Shown here in pieces: positions 32,531 through 41,955 of a stretch of DNA of 46,834 nucleotides; the stretch's first letter is position 1, and the number at the start of each line of letters is the position of its first letter. A program made the translations under genes and the position numbers. Below the pieces are notes generated by a model, which was not told the DNA's origin, did not search any database, and was given only the letters and a program-made list of their open reading frames with translations. The stretch spans positions 1,422 through 48,255 of the forward strand of contig PMLB01000306.1 of the NCBI GenBank assembly GCA_003158735.1, written 5' to 3'. This stretch comes from Myxococcales bacterium. GTDB lineage: Bacteria; Myxococcota_A; Polyangia; Fen-1088.

Positions 32531-33049
32531 TCAGCGGTAGCGAAGGACGCGCGCCGGAACTCCGGCGGCCACGGCGTAGGCAGGAATATCCCGGGTCACC
32601 ACCGCACCTGCACCCACAATCGCCCCCAGTCCGACGGTCACGCCCGGCAGGATGATGCTGCCCACTCCCAGGTCGCAGCCATCTTCGATGACCACGGGCG
32701 CAAATTCGATAGGTGAAAACAGCACGGGAACCGCGCGCCCCGCTTCCCGGTGCTGCGAGGTGATGATCTTGACCGCTATCCCGATCCCCACGCCCGCCCC
32801 AATGGTCAGCCCGCCCGCCGAATGGAAGAAGCACTGCTGGCCAATCCAGGTTTCGTCCCCGATGCGCATTTCGTTCTGGTGGTACCCCTTGAGGATGGCG
32901 TTGTGCCCGACGTACACGTTGCGACCGAGAGAGATCGTCTCGGGGTGAAAGACCAGTACGCCTGGTTCGAACACACAGTCATCGCCCAGACTGCGAAAGT
33001 CCGTGGGCGAGAAGGCTCCGGTTCCGTGGCTGCGGTGGCGCTTTTCCAT
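32531..33049 (-). CDS. Left-handed beta-helix acyltransferase (hexapeptide repeat)
   Basis: GRNVYVGHNAILKG, IGDETWIGQQCFFHSAGGLTIGAGVGIG, VVIEDGCDLGVGSIILPGVTVGLGAIVGAGAVVTRDIPAYAVAAGVPARVL. Confidence 0.9.
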   Translation of the reverse strand: MEKRHRSHGTGAFSPTDFRSLGDDCVFEPGVLVFHPETISLGRNVYVGHNAILKGYHQNEMRIGDETWIGQQCFFHSAGGLTIGAGVGIGIAVKIITSQHREAGRAVPVLFSPIEFAPVVIEDGCDLGVGSIILPGVTVGLGAIVGAGAVVTRDIPAYAVAAGVPARVLRYR

Positions 33050-33057
33050 CTTTCACC

Positions 33058-33300
33058 TCAGGGCTCAAATGGCCGCAGCAAGTGACTCTCCAGGCTGCAG
33101 CTGCTGGTTGGGCGGTCGACGAATGGGCAGTTCTGGCAGAAGCTGAGGCTCGCAGGAGCCTCCCGGATTGTCTTGCGCACCTCCCGGGCGTGCGCCCCAA
33201 ACCAGATGTCAGAAAACGACGTATCGTGGGGCACCACCGAGAAAATGGGGCTGCTCATGGTGAAGACACTCTCCAGATCAAGGTAGCAGATCGGTGACAT
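33058..33300 (-). pseudogene. Probable C-terminal remnant of a radical-SAM/SPASM protein
   Basis: MSPICYLDLESVFTMSSPIFSVVPHDTSFSDIWFGAHAREVRKTIREAPASLSFCQNCPFVDRP resembles the SPASM tail (xxFxDIWxGxxxRExRxxIxxxxxxxFCxxCP), without the N-terminal CxxxCxxC domain. Confidence 0.5.
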
Positions 33301-33397
33301 CTTGGATTGTGCCCCCGGCACCGCCCCGCTCCCAATTCCGAACCCCCGGCCTGCCCGAGTTTGACGGGACCACCTTCGGCCTCCATAGTTGGGGCAC

Positions 33398-33991
33398 ATG
33401 CGCCCGGCCACTGTGGAACGAAACACGAAGGAAACCCAGATCCGCGTGGTGCTGAACCTGGACGGCTCGGGGCAGCGCCACATCGCGACCCCGCTGCCGT
33501 TTTTCAACCACATGCTGGACTCGTTCGGCCGGCACAGCTTGGTCGACCTCGAGATCGATGCGCGCGGCGATGTCGAAGTCGACGGGCACCACACCGTGGA
33601 AGACGTGGGGATCTGCCTGGGCCAGGCCTTTCGCGAGGCCCTGGGCGACAAGCGCGGCATCGCGCGCTTCGGCGACGCAGCCATTCCGATGGACGAGGCC
33701 CTGGCCCGCGCGGCGGTGGACTTCGGTGGCCGCGGCTGCCTGGTCTATCTCGCCGACCACCTCAAGGGCCGGCGTATCGGCGACTTCGACGCCGAGCTGG
33801 CGCGTGAGTTTTTCGCCGGGTTCGCCTCCACGGCGCTGTGCAACCTGCACCTGGAAACCGTGTACGGCGAGAACACCCATCACGCGATGGAGGCGCTGTG
33901 GAAAGCCTTTGCGCGCGCGGTGCGTGCGGCGGTGCAACTGGATCCGCGCGAGCGCGATGTGCCGTCGACCAAGGGGACGCTGACCACCTAG
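33398..33991 (+). CDS. hisB: Imidazoleglycerol-phosphate dehydratase
   Basis: RNTKETQIRVVLNLDG, PFFNHMLDSFGRHSLVDL, DVEVDGHHTVEDVGICLGQA, GENTHHAMEALWKAFARAVR. Confidence 0.97.
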   Translation: MRPATVERNTKETQIRVVLNLDGSGQRHIATPLPFFNHMLDSFGRHSLVDLEIDARGDVEVDGHHTVEDVGICLGQAFREALGDKRGIARFGDAAIPMDEALARAAVDFGGRGCLVYLADHLKGRRIGDFDAELAREFFAGFASTALCNLHLETVYGENTHHAMEALWKAFARAVRAAVQLDPRERDVPSTKGTLTT

Positions 33992-34015
33992 ACTGGCTGA
34001 AGGCCGGCATCATCG

Positions 34016-34648
34016 ATGGGCAAGCCCCGGATTGCGATTGTCGACAGCGGCAGCGGCAACCTGCGCAGCGTGGAAAAGGCGCTGGAGAGCGTGGGTGCCG
34101 ACGCCTTCATCACCAGCGACGCCGACCAGGTGGCACGCGCCGACAAGATCGTGGTGCCTGGCCAGGGCGCCTTTGGAGGATGCGTGGCTGGGCTGGACCG
34201 CGGGGGTGGTGCCTTGCGCGCGGCCGTCATGCAAGCCATCGGCAAGGGCACGCCCTTTCTCGGCATCTGCATCGGCATGCAGATGCTTTTCGAGGGCAGC
34301 GACGAAGATCCGTCCTGCAAGGGCCTGGGCATTTTCCCTGGCCGGGTGGTCCGCTTCGCCATCGCGCCGCCGCTCAAGGTGCCCCATATGGGTTGGAACG
34401 CCTGCCGCCACGAAGCGGCCGCCGGCCGAGCGGCCGTGCTGCGCGACACGCCGGACGGCACCTACTTCTACTTCGTGCACAGCTACTTCCCGGTCCCAGC
34501 CCACGCCGCCGACATCGCCCTGACGGCCGAACATGGCGTGAGATTCTGCGCAGCCGTGGCGCGCGACAACCTTTTCGCCTGCCAGTTCCACCCCGAAAAA
34601 AGCCAGCGGGCAGGCTTGGCTGTGCTCAGCCGCTTCGTGGCCTTGTAG
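34016..34648 (+). CDS. hisH: Imidazole glycerol phosphate synthase subunit HisH
   Basis: IAIVDSGSGNLRSVEKAL, PGQGAFG, GICIGMQMLFEGS, HSYF, FACQFHPEKSQ. Confidence 0.97.
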   Translation: MGKPRIAIVDSGSGNLRSVEKALESVGADAFITSDADQVARADKIVVPGQGAFGGCVAGLDRGGGALRAAVMQAIGKGTPFLGICIGMQMLFEGSDEDPSCKGLGIFPGRVVRFAIAPPLKVPHMGWNACRHEAAAGRAAVLRDTPDGTYFYFVHSYFPVPAHAADIALTAEHGVRFCAAVARDNLFACQFHPEKSQRAGLAVLSRFVAL

Positions 34649-34659
34649 AGAATCCTCGC

Positions 34660-35391
34660 ATGTTGGTATTTCCCGCAATCGATCTGATGAACGGCCAGGC
34701 GGTACGCTTGCAACAGGGCCGCCGCGACAGCGCGAAGGTCTATTCTAGCAATCCGCCCGAGCTGGCGCGCGCCTTTGCCGCAGCCGGCGCGCCCCGTCTG
34801 CACGTTGTGGATCTCGATGCAGCCTTCACCGGCGGCACGCAGAACAACCACGAAACCATCAAAGCCATCCTGGCCGCCACGACCATGGACGTGGAAGTCG
34901 GCGGCGGCGTGCGCACGGTGGAAGCCTGCGAGCGGTTGTTTGCGCTGGGTGCGCGCTTCGCGGTCATGGGCACCGCCGCCATCAAGACGCCCGAATTGGT
35001 GGCCGAGGCTTGCCGCCGTTTTCCCAAGCGCATCGTGGTCGCGGTGGACGCACGCGAGGGCAAAGTGGCAGTCGAGGGATGGACCGAGGACACCAAGAGC
35101 GACGCTCTGGAGGTCGGGTTGGCCGTGGCCGAAGCGGGCGCAGCCGCCGTGCTCTACACCGACATCGGCCGCGACGGCATGCGCAGCGGCCCCAATCTGG
35201 AAGCCACTGCGCGACTCGCGACCAAGATCGCTCCTTGTGCAGTCATCGCTTCGGGCGGCATGGCTCGCCTGGAAGACATCGATCGGGTGAAGACCACGGG
35301 CGCCCAAGCCGTCGTGATCGGCAAGGCCATCTACGAGGGCATGTTCACCGTGGCGCAGGCGCTGGCCCGCGCGGCTCAGGGAGCGAGATAG
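34660..35391 (+). CDS. hisA: Phosphoribosylformimino-5-aminoimidazole carboxamide ribotide isomerase
   Basis: [63 protein letters not shown]. Confidence 0.96.
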   Translation: MLVFPAIDLMNGQAVRLQQGRRDSAKVYSSNPPELARAFAAAGAPRLHVVDLDAAFTGGTQNNHETIKAILAATTMDVEVGGGVRTVEACERLFALGARFAVMGTAAIKTPELVAEACRRFPKRIVVAVDAREGKVAVEGWTEDTKSDALEVGLAVAEAGAAAVLYTDIGRDGMRSGPNLEATARLATKIAPCAVIASGGMARLEDIDRVKTTGAQAVVIGKAIYEGMFTVAQALARAAQGAR

Positions 35392-35395
35392 CGGC

Positions 35396-36163
35396 ATGCT
35401 GGCGCGACGGATTATTCCTTGTCTCGACGTGGACGCGGGTCGCGTGAAGAAGGGAATTCGTTTCAAGCAACTGCGCGACGCCGGCGATCCGGTGGAAGTC
35501 GCGGCGGCCTACGATCGGCAAGGCGCCGACGAGATCTGCTTTCTGGACATCACCGCTTCGTCTGACAACCGCGCGACCATGCTCGAGGTGGTGCGCATCA
35601 CCGCCGAGCAGGTCTTCCTGCCGCTCACCGTGGGCGGCGGCGTGCGCAGCGTGGAGGACGTGCGCAAGCTGCTGCTGGCTGGGGCTGACAAGGCCGGCAT
35701 CAACACCGCCGCAGTGGCCGACCCCGAGCTGGTCCGCCGCGCCTCGGACGCCTTTGGTAGCCAGGCCATCGTGGTCGCGGTGGATGCCCGGCACCGGCCC
35801 GACCGGCCCGGCAACTGGGAGGTCTTCACCCACGGCGGCCGCAAGCCCACCGACATCGACGCGGTTGCCTGGTGCGCGCGCATGGCGGAACTGGGAGCAG
35901 GAGAAATCCTGCTCACCAGCATGGATCGCGACGGCACACGCGACGGCTTCGACTTGGAACTGACCCGCGCCGTGGCTGACCGCGTGCCCATCCCCGTCAT
36001 CGCCTCGGGCGGCGTGGGCACGCTGGAGCATCTCTACCAGGGTGTGGCCATCGGTGGTGCCGACGCGGTTCTGGCTGCTTCGATCTTCCACTTCGGCGAA
36101 TTCACGGTGGGCCAGGCACGCGACTACTTGCGCGCCCGGGGCGTGCCAGTGCGCGAAGGCTGA
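35396..36163 (+). CDS. hisF: Imidazole glycerol phosphate synthase subunit HisF
   Basis: [66 protein letters not shown]. Confidence 0.97.
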   Translation: MLARRIIPCLDVDAGRVKKGIRFKQLRDAGDPVEVAAAYDRQGADEICFLDITASSDNRATMLEVVRITAEQVFLPLTVGGGVRSVEDVRKLLLAGADKAGINTAAVADPELVRRASDAFGSQAIVVAVDARHRPDRPGNWEVFTHGGRKPTDIDAVAWCARMAELGAGEILLTSMDRDGTRDGFDLELTRAVADRVPIPVIASGGVGTLEHLYQGVAIGGADAVLAASIFHFGEFTVGQARDYLRARGVPVREG

Positions 36164-36223
36164 TCGACAGCCCCGCCTGTGCTGGATTGCTCGGGCGACG
36201 TGCCTGCATCGTCGCAGGGAGGA

Positions 36224-36886
36224 TTAGAAATGTACCTGACCGTTGAATTCGAGGGACACAGTGCTGAGAAACGGGGCATTTGACCGGCGGGCCTGCGGCT
36301 CGGTGAAGCTGCTGAACTGCACGCCATGGTAAAGCACGCGGCCGCCAACGGACCACCAGGGGTTCAGCCAGAAATCGAGGCCGCCGCCGAGCTGGAACCC
36401 GCCGCCAGAGGCGATTTCCGAGCTGAACGAGTCAGCGAGAACGTACGCACCAACACCACCCTGAAGGAACGGCTGGAACTGCGCGTTGGGCACGGGAAGG
36501 ATCACTTTCAGGTCGACGGTTACTTGGGTCAGGGACAGGTAATCCACCGTGTCGCCCCAGGCATCCGTCACGTTGTTGTGGAATCCCTGGCCGAGGCCGA
36601 GTTCCAGGGCCAACATGGGGTTGAGTCGGAAGCCCAACATCAGATTGTACCCGCCCCCGGCGGTGAGAAAATCCACAGCCGAGTTGGCTTGGTTGATGAC
36701 TTCGTCGCCAAATGCGCCGAACCCCAGATACAGCCCCGAGCGGTCCAGCGGCGGGCCGCCAATCGTCGGGGCGCCATACGATTGATAGGGCGCTGGATAC
36801 CCATACTGGGCCCATGCCGCGCTGGGTGCGAGCAAGGCCAGACCGAAGACAGCGATGAGCAGCGAGTGGCGTTGGGAATTTGGCAT
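36224..36886 (-). CDS. Outer-membrane beta-barrel-like protein
   Basis: Signal LLIAVFGLALLAPSAAWAQ; GLYLGFGAFG, GGGYNLMLGFRLNPMLALELGLGQ; terminal Phe (FNGQVHF*). Confidence 0.7.
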   Translation of the reverse strand: MPNSQRHSLLIAVFGLALLAPSAAWAQYGYPAPYQSYGAPTIGGPPLDRSGLYLGFGAFGDEVINQANSAVDFLTAGGGYNLMLGFRLNPMLALELGLGQGFHNNVTDAWGDTVDYLSLTQVTVDLKVILPVPNAQFQPFLQGGVGAYVLADSFSSEIASGGGFQLGGGLDFWLNPWWSVGGRVLYHGVQFSSFTEPQARRSNAPFLSTVSLEFNGQVHF

Positions 36887-37182
36887 GGCTACATTCCTTT
36901 GAACTTTGACGGCTGGGCTTGAGTGCTATTCACGACTGGATCCGAAGCAGCCTTTGCATGGTAGTACAGGATGGGCCAGCCCGCGAGCGTGTCCAAGGCG
37001 CTGCTTGCCGGCGCCTGGGGTGCAGCATGATCTTCTCCAGCAAGCCGCTGCCGCAAGCTGGGTGTACCTGGTTCACCGGCTGGTTCAACGCGGCTGACAA
37101 TCCCGCGCTGAAGTATCAGCAGATCACCTGCCCCTCCGCGATTACCTCGAAGAGTGGCATGTCCGGCTAGCCGCGGTTACTG

Positions 37183-39219
37183 CTACGACCCGGAGGTGTA
37201 GAACTTCACGTCCGGATTGATCCACCCCGTGTAGATGCTCCAGTTGTACAGGTGGTACTGCTGGCGAATACTGGGATTGGCCGGCGGGTCATCCAGATTG
37301 CAGCCACCATTGGCGTAGATCCAGACGGTCGTCTCGTCGTACATGATGACTTCCTCTTTGCCGTCCCCGCAAAGATCGGCGTGCATAGCGAAGCTCTGTG
37401 CACCGGAGCCGGAATAGGGGAAGCTGGCCACGGTCTTGTTATAGCCGTCGTAGATGTAGGTTCCTGTGCCGCCGCTGCCATCCGACGCGCCGTCGCGACG
37501 ATACGAGAAAATGAAATCGCTACCTTTCCCGTCCCAGTTGTTCATGTTTTCAGTCACGGTTAGCCAGCCCGAGTTGGTGGGCCGGTTCTCTTTCCACAAG
37601 AGGGTGTCGTCGTAGGCCACGAGCACGTTGTTGGATTTGAAACCTTCCGCGGCTGTGCGCAAACGGTCCAGCAGAACCACCTCGAGGCCTGTTTTGTCGG
37701 TTCGGTACTCGCCGATTCCGATTTGTTGGGCTTCTGTCGTGTGGTTGTCCTTCCACAACTGATTGCCCGTCTTCCAATCAAACGCGGCCGCCACGTCCCC
37801 ATTGACGACTACCTCGTATCCATTGGTTGGATTGGCGTCGATGTCGGCTGTGGCGATGGAGTCTGCATGCATCTTGAGAACCGTCGTGGTCCACTGCGTA
37901 TTTCCTTCGCTGTCCAGAAAATCGTAGCCAAGCATGACTTCATCCTTGCCATCACTGTTCCAATCGTAGGCCAAAGGATAGTGTCCTGTGCCAAGGTCGG
38001 ACCCTGACGTATCACTGGGAAGCTTCTTGTGATTCCACAGCACCTTACCGGCAGGGGTGGCGGGGGTGGTAGTCGCATCGTCGATGCCGACCATCGCCCA
38101 CGCTTGTGAGTAGCGGGTCTTGACGATGATGTCCTGTGGCCACTTCTTGCCTCGCAGATTGGCAAAGGCGATGGAATCGTTGGCACCCGCTTTGGGCAGG
38201 GGAATCTTGCGCACGACCGTTCCCGCAGTTCCGTCGAGAACGGTCATCTCGGTGGTGCTCATGTTGACGAACACCTCGGACTTGCCGTCCCCGTCCATGT
38301 CGTAGACTTGAATTGGAATGTCAGAGCTGGCGGTATGGGTCGGGCCGGGCGTGCCGTACTGCCACAGTTGCTTGCCCTTGAGATCGTACGCGGTCACGCA
38401 GACCGCGAACTGGGGACCGTAGGCGCCAAGCTTGGTCTGGTCCGTGGGCTGAGCCACGACGATCTCCATCTTGCCATCGCCGTTGATGTCGCCCAGGCGC
38501 ATTCCCGGACAGCCACCAGAAGTCTTCATGCTGAAGGTGCTCACTTGCACTGGTATGCCGCTGGCTGTTGTGCCGCCACCGGTTGAAGTCGTGCCACCGG
38601 TTGTCTTGGTGCCGCCGGATGCCGTGACCCCGCCAGAAACCGTCACACCACCAGATGCCGTGGCCCCACCGGATGCCGTGACCCCGCCGGTTGCCTTTGT
38701 CGTCCCGCCGGTTGCCGTGGCTCCACCGGCCACCGTGGTACCGCCGGTTGTCGTCGTCCCACCAGCGCGAACCGTGCCACCAGCATTCCCAGCCCCCCCG
38801 GCGACACCGGCGCCAGTGCTAGTCCCGAACCCGCCACTCGCGAGGATTCCGCCAGAGCCAGCTCCTCCCGCACCGCCGCCGCCGGAGGCGACACTCCCCG
38901 CGACGCCGCTGTTGCCCGTTGCGCCTGCCCCACCACCGGGAACGCCTGCCACCGGCCCCGCACCAGCAGTGCCGGACGCGCCTACTGGACCACCGCTGTT
39001 GCCAGCCGAGCCGGCGTTTCCGCCGACGCCTGCAGAGCCGCCCAGGGGCGGAGCGGTGCTGCCGGCGCTGGCGCTGCCGCCCTGGCTTGTCGTGGAGCCG
39101 CCAGAACTGCCACTGCTCCGAGCCGACGATCCTTGGCCACAGCCGATCGAAGAGATCAGCAACACCAGGCCAGCTCCGGCTAACAGCCAGGACGCGGTCC
39201 TCGATGATTCCCTAATCAT
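37183..39219 (-). CDS. Lipoprotein with Gly/Thr/Ala-rich repeat linker and FG-GAP/VCBS-like repeats
   Basis: LLAGAGLVLLISSIGCG lipobox; long GGTT/ATGG repeats; GDINGDGKMEIVVAQ, YDMDGDGKSEVFVN, DWNSDGKDEVMLG, DLCGDGKEEVIMYD. Confidence 0.8.
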   Translation of the reverse strand: MIRESSRTASWLLAGAGLVLLISSIGCGQGSSARSSGSSGGSTTSQGGSASAGSTAPPLGGSAGVGGNAGSAGNSGGPVGASGTAGAGPVAGVPGGGAGATGNSGVAGSVASGGGGAGGAGSGGILASGGFGTSTGAGVAGGAGNAGGTVRAGGTTTTGGTTVAGGATATGGTTKATGGVTASGGATASGGVTVSGGVTASGGTKTTGGTTSTGGGTTASGIPVQVSTFSMKTSGGCPGMRLGDINGDGKMEIVVAQPTDQTKLGAYGPQFAVCVTAYDLKGKQLWQYGTPGPTHTASSDIPIQVYDMDGDGKSEVFVNMSTTEMTVLDGTAGTVVRKIPLPKAGANDSIAFANLRGKKWPQDIIVKTRYSQAWAMVGIDDATTTPATPAGKVLWNHKKLPSDTSGSDLGTGHYPLAYDWNSDGKDEVMLGYDFLDSEGNTQWTTTVLKMHADSIATADIDANPTNGYEVVVNGDVAAAFDWKTGNQLWKDNHTTEAQQIGIGEYRTDKTGLEVVLLDRLRTAAEGFKSNNVLVAYDDTLLWKENRPTNSGWLTVTENMNNWDGKGSDFIFSYRRDGASDGSGGTGTYIYDGYNKTVASFPYSGSGAQSFAMHADLCGDGKEEVIMYDETTVWIYANGGCNLDDPPANPSIRQQYHLYNWSIYTGWINPDVKFYTSGS
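38570..38775 (-). repeat. Coding tandem repeats, 18-bp-scale units (GGxTxx)
   Basis: TTGGTTVAGGATATGGTTKATGGVTASGGATASGGVTVSGGVTASGGTKTTGGTT; DNA repeats such as ccaccggatgccgtgaccccgcc. Boundaries approximate. Confidence 0.6.
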
Positions 39220-39478
39220 GCTACTTCCTTTCGCGGCGTCTTTGCTTCCGAGGACCCATCACCTGTGCGACTGTGAAATACGAACGCCATAGTGGACTGA
39301 GGGACGGCTCTTGTTGCAGACGGCGCTTTGCGACGGCGTCGCCCAAACGCCGTCCAATACTGTACACCGCCGCCCACCAATCAGGCCAGCGTCCGCCCGT
39401 GGATTCAGCAGCTATTTTCCTGCCGCCGCGGCATCTTCTGGCTGCGTCAGGCTTGGCGCACTTTCCCCCACATCGGGC

Positions 39479-39901
39479 GTGGAACTGTCTGACGAAAATG
39501 CGGTAGACCTGGGCATCATGATTGGAAATGCCGATGCGCTGCTGTCAGCCATGAAATTCGACTCAAAGGGCTTGGTGCCGGTGATTGCACAAGATCGCGT
39601 CACCGGCGTGGTGCGCATGCTGGCTTGGGCCAACGCCGAGGCGTTGCGGGCCACCGTTCAGAATGGCCTAGCCACCTTCTGGAGCCGCTCGCGCAACGAG
39701 CTGTGGGAGAAGGGCAAGACATCGGGGAATTCCATGCGCGTCTACGATGTCCGCCTGGACTGCGACGGCGACGCCATCCTCTACATCGTCGACGCCAACG
39801 GGCCGTCGTGCCACACCAATGCCACCTCTTGCTTCTTTCGCAGCGTGACCGCCAACGGCCTGGCTGCCGACGACGGCCCGGCGCCAGCCGCCGCCAAATA
39901 G
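39479..39901 (+). CDS. hisI: Phosphoribosyl-AMP cyclohydrolase (start GTG 39479 or ATG 39518)
   Basis: GLVPVIAQDRVTGVVRMLAWANAEAL, TFWSRSRNELWEKGKTSGN, DCDGDAILYIVDANGPSCHTNATSCF. Confidence 0.93.
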   Translation: MELSDENAVDLGIMIGNADALLSAMKFDSKGLVPVIAQDRVTGVVRMLAWANAEALRATVQNGLATFWSRSRNELWEKGKTSGNSMRVYDVRLDCDGDAILYIVDANGPSCHTNATSCFFRSVTANGLAADDGPAPAAAK

Positions 39902-39914
39902 CGACGCGGAGGCC

Positions 39915-41912
39915 GTGACGCTCGAAAAAGCCGTCGCCCGGATCCTGCGCCCCGGCGGCCTCCTGGCCGACCACTTGCCGGGCTTCGAGCCGCGCCCTGG
40001 CCAGCTCGCCATGGCCAAGCGCGTGGCCCAGGCCATCGACATGGACGAGCGCTTGCTGGCCGAGGCGGGCACCGGCACGGGCAAGACCATCGCCTACCTG
40101 GTGCCGGCGATTCTTTCCGGCCGCAAGGTGGTGGTCAGCACCGGGACGCGCACCTTGCAGGACCAGATCGCGCAAGTGGACCTGCCGCGCCTGCAACGCG
40201 TGCTGCCCGAGCCGTTCACCTTTGCGGTGATGAAGGGGCTGTCCAACTACCTGTGCTTGCGCCGCTTCGACGAGCACAGCCAGCAGCTGGAAATTGCGGC
40301 AACCAAGTCGCACGAGACCGAGCGCGTGCGCGCCTGGGCCACCACCACCAGCACCGGCGACCGGGCGGATCTCGACGGCGTGCCCGACGCCGCCCCTATC
40401 TGGCGCGAGATCACGTCCAGCCCGGAGATGCGACTGGGCAACCGCTGCCCCTTTGTCGAGCGCTGTTTCATCACGCAGATGCGACGGCGCGCGCTGGGGG
40501 CCCAGGTGGTGGTGGTCAACCATCACCTGTTTCTGGCCGACCTGGCCCTGCGCAGTCGCTGGCCCGACGCCCAGGTGCTGCCGCCCTATGAGCTGGTGAT
40601 CTTCGATGAAGCCCACCAAATCGAAGATGTGGCCACCGAGGTTTTCGGCGTTCAGGTCTCCAATGCCCGACTCTTCGCTCTGGCGCGCGACCTGCTGCGC
40701 GCGCCGGCGCCCACGCTGGAAGCTGGCCGAGTAGAGTCCGCGGCGCGCCGCATGGAAGCCGCGACCCACGTGCTGGCCGAGGCCCTGCGCGGCCGTTTGC
40801 CGGCCTTGCGCGGCAGCGGTGAGGAAGTGCGCGTGGAAATGCCCGACGACTTGTGGGCTGCCGAGGTGCTGCAGCGCTACCACGAGCTGGACAACGTCCT
40901 CGAAGAAGCGGCCGCCCTGTGCGGACGTCTGAGCGAAGATGACGGCAGCGACGTCGAGCGGCCGCATCCCCCTTCGCAGACCAAAGCGGCGGCGTTGGCT
41001 GGGCTCTCGCGACGGGCCGACGCCGTACGCGCCGATTTCGCCGAGATCGTGGGCACGGCTCGACGAGACTCGATCCGCTGGGTGGTGGTGTCGCGCCGCA
41101 ACCTCACCCTGCGCGCCTCGCCCGTGGACGCCGCGCCCATCCTGCGCGAGAGCTTTGACCGCCACCCGGGACCCCTGATTTTCACCTCGGCCACGTTGAG
41201 TGCAGGCGGACACTTCGACTACATCCGTGGCCGGCTCGGCCTCACCGACACCGCCAGCGAATCGAGCTTTCCCTCACCCTTCCGCTACAGCGAACAGGCC
41301 TTGCTCTATCTGGCTGTCGATCTTCCTGATCCGACACATGAGGGTTTCTCCGCCGCGGCCGCCGAGCGCGTCTTGCAACTATGTCGGCTCTCGCGCGGTC
41401 GGGCGCTTCTGCTCTTTACCAGCTTCCGCAACCTGCGCGTGGCCGAGGAGTGTCTGCGCGCCGACGGTGGTTTTCCTCTGCTGGTACAGGGTGAACGCCC
41501 GCGCCACGTGCTGCTCGCCACACTCCGCCAGCAAGTCGGCTCGGTGCTGCTGGCCACACAGAGTTTCTGGCAGGGCGTGGACGTGCCGGGCGAGGCGCTC
41601 TCGCTGGTGGTGATCGATCGCTTGCCTTTTGCCGTGCCCGACGATCCGCTGACCGCCGCGCGCATCGAGCGCATCCGCGAGGACGGCGGGGATCCCTTCA
41701 ACAGTTTCCAGCTTCCGCGCGCGGCCCTGGCGCTCAAGCAAGGCTTCGGCCGCCTGGTGCGCACGCGCAGCGATCGCGGCGTGGTGGCCATCCTAGACGG
41801 CCGTATCGCCCGCCGCCGTTACGGACCCATGCTGCTGGCCAGCCTACCCGCCGAATGCCCGCGCACCGAGGAGTTGGAGGACGTTGGGGCGTTCTTCGGA
41901 TCCGCAGGCTGA
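39915..41912 (+). CDS. DinG/YoaA-family ATP-dependent helicase
   Basis: AEAGTGTGKTIAYLVPA, IFDEAHQIED (DEAH), VVVNHHLFLADL, GVDVPGEALSLVVIDRLPFAVP, QGFGRLVRTRSDRG. Confidence 0.9.
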   Translation: MTLEKAVARILRPGGLLADHLPGFEPRPGQLAMAKRVAQAIDMDERLLAEAGTGTGKTIAYLVPAILSGRKVVVSTGTRTLQDQIAQVDLPRLQRVLPEPFTFAVMKGLSNYLCLRRFDEHSQQLEIAATKSHETERVRAWATTTSTGDRADLDGVPDAAPIWREITSSPEMRLGNRCPFVERCFITQMRRRALGAQVVVVNHHLFLADLALRSRWPDAQVLPPYELVIFDEAHQIEDVATEVFGVQVSNARLFALARDLLRAPAPTLEAGRVESAARRMEAATHVLAEALRGRLPALRGSGEEVRVEMPDDLWAAEVLQRYHELDNVLEEAAALCGRLSEDDGSDVERPHPPSQTKAAALAGLSRRADAVRADFAEIVGTARRDSIRWVVVSRRNLTLRASPVDAAPILRESFDRHPGPLIFTSATLSAGGHFDYIRGRLGLTDTASESSFPSPFRYSEQALLYLAVDLPDPTHEGFSAAAAERVLQLCRLSRGRALLLFTSFRNLRVAEECLRADGGFPLLVQGERPRHVLLATLRQQVGSVLLATQSFWQGVDVPGEALSLVVIDRLPFAVPDDPLTAARIERIREDGGDPFNSFQLPRAALALKQGFGRLVRTRSDRGVVAILDGRIARRRYGPMLLASLPAECPRTEELEDVGAFFGSAG

Positions 41913-41955
41913 CGCGCCATTGAGACTTGCCGGGGCGGGGCTACAATCGTAGTCC

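Noticed and set aside
33838-34659. N-terminal extension of the 517-aa ORF carrying hisA
   Set aside because: Overlaps hisB and hisH in another frame; hisA clearly starts at the ATG at 34660.
39600-41213. 537-aa minus-strand ORF
   Set aside because: Antisense to hisI and the dinG-like helicase gene, which have clear motifs.
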